Shown here piece by piece: positions 34,775-43,117 of a stretch of DNA of 46,286 bases (position 1 is the stretch's first letter; each line of letters begins with the position of its first letter). The notes under the pieces are model-generated. The model worked only from the letters and a program-made list of their open reading frames with translations, had not been told where the DNA came from and searched no databases. Both the position numbers and the translations under genes were made by a program. This stretch comes from Bacteroidales bacterium. Lineage in GTDB: Bacteria > Bacteroidota > Bacteroidia > Bacteroidales > UBA932. The stretch spans positions 1-46,286 of the forward strand of contig JAFZWD010000057.1 in NCBI GenBank assembly GCA_017617495.1, read 5' to 3'.

Positions 34775-35623
34775 TTATCGGATTATTCGTTTAATCTTGT
34801 TGGCGTCCTCGATGAGGCCGCGGATTTCGTCGCCGTCGAGGGTGTCGATGGCGGAACGGAAGTCCTGCATTTTTTCGATGTAGGTGTCGATGACGCGCAG
34901 CACGTTATCGCGGTTCTGCTGCAGGATGGGCACCCACATGTCGGCATTGCTCTTGGCGAGGCGCACGGTGGAGGAAAAGCCTCCCGACGCGAGGTCGAAG
35001 ATGTGCTTCTCGTCCTTTTCCTTGTCCAGCACGGTGAGCGCCAGGGCGAAGGAAGTGACGTGTGAGATGTGCGAGACGTAGGCCACGTGCATGTCGTGGG
35101 CGTCGCTGCGCATATAGGTTACCCTCATGTTGAGGGCGGCGTAGAGTTCTTCGATACGGCTGACGGCCTTGCGGGACGATTCCTCCACGTCGCAGAATAT
35201 GCAGGCGCGGCCGTCGAAGAGGCCGGGCATCGCGGCCCAGGGACCGGAGTATTCGGTACCTGCCATGGGATGCGTGGCAACGTAGTTGGCGCGGGCGCGA
35301 TGCCCTGCCGCCACGCGGCACATCATCTCCTTGACGGAGCAGACGTCGATTACTATGCGTTCGCTGCCTGCCACGGCGTCGAGGGCCTGGGGGAGAAGCT
35401 TCGCAGCAGCATCCACCGGCACTGCCAGCACAATGATATCTGCCTGGGCGAAGGCCTCTTCGGCGGAGGCGATGCGGTCGGCGAGACCCATCTTGAGGGC
35501 AGCCTCTGCATTCAGCTGGTCATTTTCCACGCCGATAATCTCGTCGGCGAAACCCCGCCGGCGAAGATCCACCGCCATGGAACCTCCGATGAGGCCCAGA
35601 CCAACTATGGCAACACTTCTCAT
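34775..35623 (-). CDS. tyrA: Prephenate dehydrogenase
   Basis: Converts prephenate to 4-hydroxyphenylpyruvate in tyrosine biosynthesis. 282 residues: Rossmann motif VAIVGLGLIGGSMAVDLRRR (about 4-23), IIVLAVPVDAA, the catalytic-type His in ATHPMAGTEYSG, and the dimerising helical domain with VAYVSHISHV. Its ATG overlaps the aminotransferase stop by 4 bases (ATGA). The last 51 bases or so are duplicated at 34221-34271 with only synonymous differences, so the 3' end has taken part in recombination. Confidence 0.93.
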   Translation of the reverse strand: MRSVAIVGLGLIGGSMAVDLRRRGFADEIIGVENDQLNAEAALKMGLADRIASAEEAFAQADIIVLAVPVDAAAKLLPQALDAVAGSERIVIDVCSVKEMMCRVAAGHRARANYVATHPMAGTEYSGPWAAMPGLFDGRACIFCDVEESSRKAVSRIEELYAALNMRVTYMRSDAHDMHVAYVSHISHVTSFALALTVLDKEKDEKHIFDLASGGFSSTVRLAKSNADMWVPILQQNRDNVLRVIDTYIEKMQDFRSAIDTLDGDEIRGLIEDANKIKRIIR

Positions 35624-36777
35624 AAAACTTCCTTGATCTTTTCGAGGGCCCTCTTCAGCACGGGAACCGTGGCGCAGAGCGAAACGCGCATATAATGTGC
35701 GCCGTTGCTTCCGAAGATGTAGCCCGGGGTGATGAACACGCCGGCCTCGGCGAGCAGACGGTCGGAAATCTCGACCGGGTCGCCCTCGACCTTACCCCAT
35801 ACGAAGAGGCCCTGGCTCTTGGGGTTGTATTTCGCTCTCAGAGCGTCCATTATCTGGCAGGCGACTTCACGCCTTGCGCGGTATTCTTCGTTCAGCGGGC
35901 CGAACCACTCGTCGCCCTGCGCAAGTGCCTTTACTGCAGCAAGTTGAAGCGGGCGGAACATTCCGGAATCCATCTGGCTCTTGACCTTGAGGATCTCCTT
36001 GATTACGTCGGCTGCGGCGGCCACCATGCCGATACGCCAGCCGGCCATGTTGTGCGCCTTACTGAGCGAGTTCAGCTCGAGGCAGCACTCCTTTGCACCG
36101 GGCAGCGACAGGATGGAAATATGCTCGTCGGTGAGGATGAAGCTGTAGGGGTTATCGTTGCAGATGAGGATTCCGTGCCTGCGGCCGAAGTCCAGCAGCT
36201 TTTTGTAAAGCTCGATGGAAGCGGGGGCCCCGGTAGGCATATTGGGGTAGTTGGACCACATCATCTTAACACCTGTGAGGTCCATCTTCTCCAGCGCGTC
36301 GAAGTCTGGCTGCCAGCCAAGCTCGTCCACCAGGTCGTAGTAGATGATTTCCGCCTGGCAGAGATGTGCGGACGAAGAATAGGTAGGGTAGCCCGGGTTA
36401 GGTACCAGCACCTTGTCGCCGGGGTTCAGGAAGGCGAGCGAGGTAATCAGAATACCCTCCTTGGAACCTGTCAGGGGCTGGATTTCCGTTGCGGGGTCCA
36501 GCTGTACGCCATACCACTTGAAGTACCAGTCGGCGTATGCCTTGCGAAGTTCCGGAATACCTGTATAGCTCTGGTAAGCGTGCATTCCCGCCTTGGGCGC
36601 ATTCTCGCAAAGCTCATCTATAGCCGCCTTGGGAGGCAGGCCGTTGGGTGAACCGATTCCGAGGTTGATAACGGGTTCTTTCCTTCCGTCGGCGTTCATC
36701 GCCGCGATCTGCTTGTTCTTGACAGAGAAGTAGTATTCCTTTACTTCTGCAGTCCTGTCTGCCGGTTTGATTATCAT
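35620..36777 (-). CDS. PLP-dependent aminotransferase (class I/II), probably aromatic
   Basis: A 385-residue fold-type I aminotransferase. The PLP lysine lies in SLSKAHNMAGWRIGM, Asn and Tyr of the cofactor site in SNYPNMPTGAPA and NDNPYSF, and the substrate-carboxylate Arg near the C-terminus in YMRVSLCA. In Bacteroidales this gene type sits with tyrA and the fused DAHP synthase/chorismate mutase, and is taken to transaminate 4-hydroxyphenylpyruvate or phenylpyruvate. Here it is coupled to tyrA by a 4-bp overlap and follows rfbC by 10 nt. Exact substrate is inferred from context. Confidence 0.88.
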   Translation of the reverse strand: MIIKPADRTAEVKEYYFSVKNKQIAAMNADGRKEPVINLGIGSPNGLPPKAAIDELCENAPKAGMHAYQSYTGIPELRKAYADWYFKWYGVQLDPATEIQPLTGSKEGILITSLAFLNPGDKVLVPNPGYPTYSSSAHLCQAEIIYYDLVDELGWQPDFDALEKMDLTGVKMMWSNYPNMPTGAPASIELYKKLLDFGRRHGILICNDNPYSFILTDEHISILSLPGAKECCLELNSLSKAHNMAGWRIGMVAAAADVIKEILKVKSQMDSGMFRPLQLAAVKALAQGDEWFGPLNEEYRARREVACQIMDALRAKYNPKSQGLFVWGKVEGDPVEISDRLLAEAGVFITPGYIFGSNGAHYMRVSLCATVPVLKRALEKIKEVL

Positions 36778-36787
36778 ATCTTGATGT

Positions 36788-37354
36788 TTATTTCTCGTAT
36801 TTGAAAAGATCCCCGGGAGCGCACTGCGCCAGGGTGGGATGATTCGCGTCTTTCGCGCTCAGGATTACCTTGTCCGCCGGGATGCCCCAGTCGATGCCGA
36901 GCGCGGGGTCGTTCCAGGCGATGGCTCCTTCGGCCGAAGGCTCGTAGAAGCTGTCGCACTTGTAGAGGAAGACGGCCTTTTCGGACAGCACCGAGAAGCC
37001 GTGGGCAAAGCCCTTGGGGATGAAGAACTGCAGTTTATTCTCGCCGCTGAGTTCTGCCGCAACGTGTTTGCCGAAGGTGGGGCTGCCGACGCGGATGTCC
37101 ACCGCAATGTCCAGCACGCGGCCTTCCAGCACGCGTACCAGCTTGCTCTGGCTGTGGACGCCCTTCTGGTAATGCAGCCCGCGCACTACGCCGTAGCTGC
37201 TGTGGCTCTCGTTGTCCTGAACGAAGCGTACGCCGGGTACGGCCTTCTCGAACTCACGCTCGTTGAAGCTCTCGAAGAAGCATCCTCTGGCATCTTCGAA
37301 AACGCGCGGCTTCAGAATAAGCACGCCGGGTATTTCGGTCTGTATAATTTCCAT
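36788..37354 (-). CDS. rfbC: dTDP-4-dehydrorhamnose 3,5-epimerase
   Basis: Third enzyme of dTDP-L-rhamnose synthesis for surface polysaccharide. 188 residues, normal length. Motifs: DARGCFFESFNEREF, VRGLHYQKG with the catalytic His, LDIAVDIRVGSPTFG with its Asp, FIPKGFAHGFSVLSE and the Tyr in FLYKCDSFYEPSAEG. The start directly abuts the rfbD stop (0 nt), and the aminotransferase starts 10 nt downstream. rfbA and rfbB are not in the window. Confidence 0.95.
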   Translation of the reverse strand: MEIIQTEIPGVLILKPRVFEDARGCFFESFNEREFEKAVPGVRFVQDNESHSSYGVVRGLHYQKGVHSQSKLVRVLEGRVLDIAVDIRVGSPTFGKHVAAELSGENKLQFFIPKGFAHGFSVLSEKAVFLYKCDSFYEPSAEGAIAWNDPALGIDWGIPADKVILSAKDANHPTLAQCAPGDLFKYEK

Positions 37355-38239
37355 TTACAAAAGTTTTTTAAGGCAGTCCTTCAGCGCATCGTGCCAGTCG
37401 GGGATGCTTATGCCGAAGGTCTTTTTAACAAGGCTCTTGTCCAGCACCGAATAATGCGGCCTGCGGGCCTTGGCGGGGTATTCGTCGGTACGGCAGGGCT
37501 GCACGTCGCAGTGGTGGCCGGCGAGCTCGTTCACCGCGCTTGCGAATTCGTGCCAGGTGGCAACGCCCTCGTTGGTGAAGTTATAAATGCCGGTTTTACC
37601 GTACTGGCCGCTGTCGATAATATGTACAATCAGCTTCGCGAGGTCGCGGGCGTAGGTGGGGGTACCTGTCTGGTCGGCCACCACCTTGATCTGAGGCCTG
37701 TCGGCGGTGAGGCTGAGCATCGTCTTAACGAAGTTCTTCCCGTACTGAGAGAACAGCCAGGCGGTGCGGAGCACTATGCTCTTGCAAGCTTGAGCGGCCC
37801 TCTCGCCCTCAAGTTTGGTGGCGCCGTAAACGCTCAGCGGCGCCGGGGCGGCATCCTCCCTGATGGGAGCGGTGGCGTCCCCTCCGAAAACGAAGTCCGT
37901 GGAGATATGGATGAGCGTCGCGCCCCTTTCCGCGGCAACCGCCGCAAGGCCTTCCACCGCCGTGGCGTTGAGCAGCTTTGCCAGCGCCGGCTCGTCCTCG
38001 GCCTTCTCTACGTTGGTATACGACGCGCAGTTGACTATTATGTCGATGTTTTCCTTCGCCGCAACGGCCCTTAGGGCATCCCTGTCGGTTATATCCAGGC
38101 GCACAGTCTCCAGCCCCGGCAGTTCCACCACATCGGTAAAGACATAGTGCTGCGGACTGCCTTTCGCCGCATCCCTCAGGCAGCACCCGAGCTGCCCGCA
38201 TCCTCCGGTCACCAGGATATTCAGTTTCTTTACATCCAT
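37355..38239 (-). CDS. rfbD: dTDP-4-dehydrorhamnose reductase
   Basis: Last enzyme of dTDP-L-rhamnose synthesis, an NAD(P)H-dependent short-chain reductase. 294 residues: nucleotide motif ILVTGGCGQLGCCL (about 8-21), DITDRDAL, NCASYTNVEKAEDEP, STDFVFGGD, and the catalytic YGATKLEGE (YxxxK). It heads the minus-strand operon rfbD-rfbC-aminotransferase-tyrA and diverges from DAHP synthase. A full consensus promoter lies 6 nt before the ATG. Confidence 0.94.
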   Translation of the reverse strand: MDVKKLNILVTGGCGQLGCCLRDAAKGSPQHYVFTDVVELPGLETVRLDITDRDALRAVAAKENIDIIVNCASYTNVEKAEDEPALAKLLNATAVEGLAAVAAERGATLIHISTDFVFGGDATAPIREDAAPAPLSVYGATKLEGERAAQACKSIVLRTAWLFSQYGKNFVKTMLSLTADRPQIKVVADQTGTPTYARDLAKLIVHIIDSGQYGKTGIYNFTNEGVATWHEFASAVNELAGHHCDVQPCRTDEYPAKARRPHYSVLDKSLVKKTFGISIPDWHDALKDCLKKLL

Positions 38240-38245
38240 AATCTA

Positions 38246-38277
38246 CAAAAATAACTTCAAGCGGGGAGATAAACAAA
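38246..38277 (-). promoter_or_regulatory. Promoter of the rfbD-rfbC-aminotransferase-tyrA operon
   Basis: The minus strand has TTTG (38274-38277), 20 nt, then TATTTTTG (38246-38253): a full match to TTTG-N19-21-TAnnTTTG. The -7 box ends 6 nt before the rfbD ATG, so the leader is very short or absent. Confidence 0.72.
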
Positions 38278-38285
38278 TCTTTTCG

Positions 38286-38293
38286 TATTTTTG
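38286..38293 (+). promoter_or_regulatory. -7 box for DAHP synthase/chorismate mutase
   Basis: The plus strand reads TATTTTTG (TAnnTTTG), ending 7 nt before the ATG at 38301. No -33 element is seen at the usual spacing. Another short-leader start, divergent from the rfbD promoter. Confidence 0.5.
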
Positions 38294-38300
38294 TACGACT

Positions 38301-39380
38301 ATGGCGAACAAACTCGAGACTGTACCCATTAACGACTGGGGATTTTTCCATCTGCCGCCGAGGCCCTGCGTGATTGCGGGTCCGTGCAGCGCCGAGACCG
38401 AGGAGCAGGTGCTCACTACGGCCGAGGGGCTCAAGGCTGTGGGAATCAATGTGTTCCGAGCGGGAATCTGGAAGCCGCGCACCCATCCGGGATGCTTCGA
38501 AGGAGTGGGCGTGCCAGGCCTCAAGTGGCTGCAGAAAGTCAAGGCCCAGTACGGTATGAAGGTGTGCACCGAGGTCGCGAGTTCGCGCCATGTGTTCGAA
38601 TGCCTCAAGTACGGCGTGGATATGGTCTGGCTGGGCGCTCGCACTACTGCCAATCCCTTCCTTGTGCAGGAGATCGCCGAGGCGCTGCGCGACACCGACC
38701 TGCCGGTTCTGGTGAAGAATCCGGTCAACCCCGACATCGACCTCTGGATAGGCGCTCTCGAGCGGCTTAACCGCGAGGGAATCAAGAAGCTGGGCGTTAT
38801 CCACAGGGGAGTGTCCAGCTCCGAAAAGATAAAATACCGCAACGCCCCGCACTGGGAGATGGCGGTGGAGCTTCGCTCGCGTTATCCCGAGATTCCCATC
38901 TTCTGCGACCCTTCGCATATCGCCGGCAAGCGCGAGTATCTGGCGGAGCTTTCGCAGAGGGCTATGGACCTTGGCCTGGAAGGCCTGATGGTGGAGTCCC
39001 ACTGCGATCCTTCGTGCGCGCTTTCCGATGCAGCGCAGCAGCTCACTCCGGCGGCTCTCATCGCACTGCTCGAATCTCTCACAGTGCGTGATGCCGCTAC
39101 CGCGGACGAGGCCTTCAACGAAGCCCTCAGCCGCCTCCGTGCCCAGATCGACGTGATAGACGAAAACCTCGTTTATGCCCTTGCTTCCCGCATGAAAGTG
39201 AGCCACGAAATAGGCGAACTCAAGAAGGCAGGCAAAGTTGCCATCGTGCAGGCCGGCCGCTGGGACCAGGTGCTTGAAAAAGTCAGGGCCAGTGCCAGGG
39301 CAAACGGCATCGACCCCGAATTCGTCGTGCGTATTTTCAATACGATACACGATGCCTCCGTAGCAGAACAAAACAAATAA
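38301..39380 (+). CDS. Bifunctional DAHP synthase / chorismate mutase
   Basis: A 359-residue fusion. The N-terminal domain (about 1-260) is a KDPG-aldolase-fold DAHP synthase of the AroA-beta type, condensing phosphoenolpyruvate with erythrose 4-phosphate: CVIAGPCSAETEEQ, RAGIWKPRTHPGCFEG, LVKNPVNPD, IHRGVSSS and CDPSHIAGKREY with metal-binding residues. The C-terminal domain (about 270-359) is an AroQ-type chorismate mutase (LRAQIDVIDENLVYALASRM). The mutase domain commonly mediates prephenate feedback in such fusions. It opens the aromatic pathway whose later tyrosine steps (tyrA, aminotransferase) lie divergently. The metallophosphoesterase follows by 5 nt. Confidence 0.94.
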   Translation: MANKLETVPINDWGFFHLPPRPCVIAGPCSAETEEQVLTTAEGLKAVGINVFRAGIWKPRTHPGCFEGVGVPGLKWLQKVKAQYGMKVCTEVASSRHVFECLKYGVDMVWLGARTTANPFLVQEIAEALRDTDLPVLVKNPVNPDIDLWIGALERLNREGIKKLGVIHRGVSSSEKIKYRNAPHWEMAVELRSRYPEIPIFCDPSHIAGKREYLAELSQRAMDLGLEGLMVESHCDPSCALSDAAQQLTPAALIALLESLTVRDAATADEAFNEALSRLRAQIDVIDENLVYALASRMKVSHEIGELKKAGKVAIVQAGRWDQVLEKVRASARANGIDPEFVVRIFNTIHDASVAEQNK

Positions 39381-39385
39381 CCGAT

Positions 39386-40720
39386 ATGAAAAGACGCGAT
39401 TTCCTCAAGAGTGCAGCCGTGATTGCAGCGGCCGCCGGCAGCGCCGATCTCCTGGCGGCAGCAAAAACCGTCGAGGCCCCTGCCGAAAGGGCCGAAGACA
39501 TCGCCCCGGAAGGGGGAAAACTCATTGCCTCCGCCCCGATGCTCCAGAACTATGCCGAAAAGTCCATGGGCGTGGCGTTCGCCGTGAGCGCGCTTGCAAA
39601 CGGTTATGTGATTTACGGCAGGCAGTCCGACCTGAGCGACGGCAAAAAGGTTAAGTGCGGCGGTTTTCGCGCCACCACCATCCATAATGAAGTAATCCAC
39701 GTGCGTCTCAAGGGCCTGGAGCCGGCAACCAAATACTATTATAAGATAGGCGCCGACCGCATCGATTACAAGGACGGCTACCACATGTACGTTATCGGCA
39801 ACGAGGAAGATCCGCAGATCTACAGCTTCACCACCGCCGGCAAGGATGCCAAGGCCCATTTCTGCGTAATCAACGACACTCACAAGCGCTGGAGTTCGTT
39901 CGCAAAGATTACGGAAAAAATCGCGGAGCTCTCACCCTCCACAGTTATCTGGAACGGCGACGCCAACAACCGCGAGGAAAAGCTCTCGGACCTGGTGGAA
40001 ACCTTCCTGAACCCGGACATCCCCGCCAAGGATTACGCCTCCCGCACGCCTTTCCTGTTCGCACCCGGCAACCACGACCAGCGCGGGTTCGCAGGCCGCC
40101 GGATGGAGAACATCTGGATGTTTCGCCAGCCCGACGAGAGGGCTTCGCGCGACTGGGATCTCGGACGCAATTTCGCGGTGAGGATGGGCGAGGTCGCACT
40201 CATCGGCCTGGACACAGGCGAAGACAAGCTCGACGGCAACCCGCTCTTCGCCGGACTCTTCAACAACGAGGCCTACCGTGAGGCGCAGGTCGCCTGGCTC
40301 GAGGACGCGCTCGCCAGCAAAGAGATAGCCGAGGCTCCCTTCCTGGTGGCCTTCTGTCATATTCCCCTGTTCGACCCCAGGCCCGACGCCAACCCCGGCG
40401 ACCTCTATCCGGCCGACGTAGCCCCCGGCTTCAAGAGGGATTACGCCGCCTGGCAGCGCAGTTGCTCCAAGCTCTGGGGCCCGCTGCTAGACAAGGCAGG
40501 CTGCCAGCTCCTGATAGTGGGCCATCAGCATTGTTTCCGCTACGACGCCCCCACCGAGGGACGCGGCTGGGCGCAGATTGTGGGCGGTGCCCCGGACAAT
40601 ACGGAAGAGAGGTTCTCCACCGTCATAGAGGGTAAAGTAAAAGGAAAGAAGCTCAGGATCAATGTGCACAACATCCACACAGGCAAGGTGCAGGAGAGCT
40701 TCACATTCAAGGCCCGATAG
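39386..40720 (+). CDS. Exported metallophosphoesterase (purple-acid-phosphatase-like)
   Basis: A 444-residue protein with a twin-arginine signal (KRRDFLKSAAVIAAAAG). An N-terminal fibronectin-III-like domain (about 60-150, LKGLEPATKYYYKIGA) precedes a calcineurin-type phosphoesterase domain. Metal-binding motifs are seen in order: INDTHKRW, WNGDANN, APGNHDQRG, FCHIPLFD and VGHQHCFRY. This fits a periplasmic phosphatase or phosphodiesterase; the substrate is unknown. It follows the aromatic-pathway gene by 5 nt and may be co-transcribed without a functional link. It ends 5 nt from the convergent PCMD lipoprotein gene. Confidence 0.87.
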   Translation: MKRRDFLKSAAVIAAAAGSADLLAAAKTVEAPAERAEDIAPEGGKLIASAPMLQNYAEKSMGVAFAVSALANGYVIYGRQSDLSDGKKVKCGGFRATTIHNEVIHVRLKGLEPATKYYYKIGADRIDYKDGYHMYVIGNEEDPQIYSFTTAGKDAKAHFCVINDTHKRWSSFAKITEKIAELSPSTVIWNGDANNREEKLSDLVETFLNPDIPAKDYASRTPFLFAPGNHDQRGFAGRRMENIWMFRQPDERASRDWDLGRNFAVRMGEVALIGLDTGEDKLDGNPLFAGLFNNEAYREAQVAWLEDALASKEIAEAPFLVAFCHIPLFDPRPDANPGDLYPADVAPGFKRDYAAWQRSCSKLWGPLLDKAGCQLLIVGHQHCFRYDAPTEGRGWAQIVGGAPDNTEERFSTVIEGKVKGKKLRINVHNIHTGKVQESFTFKAR

Positions 40721-40725
40721 CCTGA

Positions 40726-42321
40726 CTATTCGTAAACGAAACTGAATTCGTCGAGGTAGAGCGCACTGCCCTTGCCTCCGGTGTAGAAGTCGCCGTAGCG
40801 GCTGGATGCGGCCACCACCACGATGTACTTTGGCGTGCGGTAGCTGCGGTATTCGAGAGGCAGGGTGAACTCCACCCAGCCGTCGTTCTCTTCGGAAGTC
40901 TCGAAGTTTACATAGGCGATAATCGCCGGGTCATTTACCACGTCCACGAACACTTCTTCGGCAGAAAGCACGTGGAACTGCTCCGTCCAGTCGGTAAGGA
41001 TTACCTGAATCTGCCCTATATCGTTCTTGCCTTTCAGATAGGCGTGATCGGCATCGTAATATTCGTCAATGATGGCAGGCTTGTAGCAGTAGTAGCCGTG
41101 CAGCGCCTTGGGTTTGGTGTCGAACGGAATGCCCCAGGCAAGGTCGGCCCCGAGGCCCTTGAGCGATACGAACTGGCCTGTAAAGAGGTTGCCGGCGGCA
41201 AACTTCACCACCGCATAGGTGCTTTCCAGTTTGGCGGCCTTCTTTCCCGGTCCGGGCACTGCCACGAAGTCTTCCACGGGCGTTGTGATGCTGCCCAGGA
41301 AGTTGGCGGTCGCCTTGTTGGCGGAATCCCATACCTTCAGGCTGTCCGGAGCGTTTGCAGGGAAAGGATACCAGATCTTGCCTCCCAGATTCCAGTCGTC
41401 GAAGCTCATATTGTAGAGCTGCCTTTCACGGTCGGTGCGGAAGCCTTCCACGGCGCTCTCCTTGCCTGCGCATACCACGCGTGCCTGATACTCGCTGCCT
41501 TCTTTCAGGCCGGTAATTACTCCGTGAATCTCCACACCTTCAACCTTGACACTGTCGCAGACAGTCCAGTCGGGCTCGCCCGCCCTGCGCCATTCAACGG
41601 AAGGCTCGCCCTTGCCGTCGAAGGTCGCAAAAACATCAGCATAGCGGCACCAGGCCGCTATCTGCGTAATCTCCATCTCCACCTTGACCTTTATCGCCTG
41701 GAGGCTCCAGACCTCGGTTTTGCCGCGGAACGCAACGGTAAAGCTGCGCCCCAGCACGCAGTCAAGTGTCATCGGGAACGTGCAGTCGCGGGTGACCTGC
41801 CGCGCCTGCGCCCCGTCGCTCTCCCAGCCGGTCGTCGACACTACCGTTGAGCCCTCGGGGCCCAGTTTCATCGCGGTAAAGCGGATCTTCTCCAGGTTCT
41901 GGTCCTCCGTGACGCTGAGCAGGATGCTCCGGTTGCTTTCGTCGAAACGCGCCTTGCCGACCTGCTTGTCGCAGGAGATGCTGCGCGCGATTGTCTGCGT
42001 GGCGCGAAGTGTCCATTCCCAGTTCTGCCAGGTGTGCATCGCCACCTTCATAGGCGAGCTCAGGTCGAGCGTCGCGGGCAGGGGAGTGTCCAGGAAAGTG
42101 CTGTCGGTGAGCTTGTAAGAAACAAGCGGAAGTGCCTGTATATCAGCGGTTTCCAACAGGTCGACGGTTACCGTACGGTTCTTGCTGTCGATGCTCGCGC
42201 TCTTCTGCCCCTCCACCTCGATGGAGACGAAGCCTCCGGGTACGAGAGGGTAGTCGAGGTCATTCTGGATGCACCCCGGCAGAAGCAAAGCGGCAAGAGA
42301 GAGTACGGCGAATTTTCTCAT
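40726..42321 (-). CDS. PCMD-domain surface lipoprotein
   Basis: A 531-residue lipoprotein (LLPGC; Cys about 16). Residues about 20-260 hold two beta-rich modules of the kind preceding PCMD domains (VTVDLLETADIQALPLVSY). About 230-300 resembles fibronectin III. The C-terminal 240 residues or so are a PCMD domain (PF13201, putative carbohydrate metabolism), with FAAGNLFTGQFVSLKGLGAD, GYYCYKP and GKGSALYLDEFSFVYE. The same signatures occur in the 702-residue protein of this operon. Its ATG overlaps the barrel gene stop by 4 bases. Probably a surface glycan-binding or processing protein; unproven. Confidence 0.82.
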   Translation of the reverse strand: MRKFAVLSLAALLLPGCIQNDLDYPLVPGGFVSIEVEGQKSASIDSKNRTVTVDLLETADIQALPLVSYKLTDSTFLDTPLPATLDLSSPMKVAMHTWQNWEWTLRATQTIARSISCDKQVGKARFDESNRSILLSVTEDQNLEKIRFTAMKLGPEGSTVVSTTGWESDGAQARQVTRDCTFPMTLDCVLGRSFTVAFRGKTEVWSLQAIKVKVEMEITQIAAWCRYADVFATFDGKGEPSVEWRRAGEPDWTVCDSVKVEGVEIHGVITGLKEGSEYQARVVCAGKESAVEGFRTDRERQLYNMSFDDWNLGGKIWYPFPANAPDSLKVWDSANKATANFLGSITTPVEDFVAVPGPGKKAAKLESTYAVVKFAAGNLFTGQFVSLKGLGADLAWGIPFDTKPKALHGYYCYKPAIIDEYYDADHAYLKGKNDIGQIQVILTDWTEQFHVLSAEEVFVDVVNDPAIIAYVNFETSEENDGWVEFTLPLEYRSYRTPKYIVVVAASSRYGDFYTGGKGSALYLDEFSFVYE

Positions 42322-43115
42322 TTGCGGGGACGGTGCTTGCGGTCGAGAATATAGAAGTTGGTGCCGATTTCCACGGAAAGGAAGTCTATTCCGAGCGAGG
42401 AGTTGGCCCCGCTGAGGCCGCTCCTGCCAACCTTGTCGTTGGTCTGGTCGATGTAGCGGTAGGTTATGCCGAAAATTGCCATCTGGGCAGAAACAGACAC
42501 GTTATTCATCACGAAAACGCAGAGTCCGGGAACGAACTTGAAGGAGCCCTGCCAGATGTCGTTGTAGCTGCCATGCTTGAGACCCTGCTCGATTTTGCTG
42601 CTCTTGGAGCGGCCGTAGCTGCCTCCGATGCGGGCCTCGAGTATCATCGCGAAGCGCTTGCTGTCGGAGATGGGCATAAAGTTGCGCAGAGTGGCGAAGG
42701 CCGACACCGAATTGGCGGTGTAGCGGTAGTCGCCCGCGTCGAACTTGAGGTCGTCGCCCATCGACAGGGTGGCGTTGCCCAGGTCCAGAAGGCTGTGCGA
42801 ATAGGTGAGCCTTGCTCCCAGCGAGGTGTTGTCCCAGAGGAAATACTCGTAGGAAGGGGCCAGCTTGAAGGTGTTAACGGCGCCGGAGAGGCCCTTCACT
42901 ATCTCGGTGGGAACCGAGAAGCCGGCGTCATCTTCGCCGGTCTGCCCGACCTTGTAATTCTGGAAGCCAAAGCTGAAGCCCGCGCCCGAGGTCCCCTTGG
43001 GGATGAACACGGCTGTGGATTTGTCGATGCCCCTGTCGAAGGGGGTGTAGTCGTCCTGTGCCGCGGCCGCGATGCCGAAGCATATCAGGAGTGGAATTAT
43101 AATCGCTCTTTTCAT
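42318..43115 (-). CDS. Outer-membrane beta-barrel protein
   Basis: A 265-residue protein with a Sec signal (about 1-19, ending AAAAQ). The mature part is a regular succession of amphipathic strands (GAGFSFGFQNYKVG, YEYFLWDNTSLGARLTYSHS, FKFVPGLCVFVMNNVSVSAQ, LSVEIGTNFYIL), typical of 8- to 12-stranded outer-membrane barrels. Unusually for such barrels it ends in a basic tail, DRKHRPRK, rather than a terminal aromatic residue. It lies between two PCMD genes (2 nt after one, ATGA overlap with the next), so it is probably part of the same surface assembly. Function unknown. Confidence 0.82.
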   Translation of the reverse strand: MKRAIIIPLLICFGIAAAAQDDYTPFDRGIDKSTAVFIPKGTSGAGFSFGFQNYKVGQTGEDDAGFSVPTEIVKGLSGAVNTFKLAPSYEYFLWDNTSLGARLTYSHSLLDLGNATLSMGDDLKFDAGDYRYTANSVSAFATLRNFMPISDSKRFAMILEARIGGSYGRSKSSKIEQGLKHGSYNDIWQGSFKFVPGLCVFVMNNVSVSAQMAIFGITYRYIDQTNDKVGRSGLSGANSSLGIDFLSVEIGTNFYILDRKHRPRK

Positions 43116-43117
43116 AT

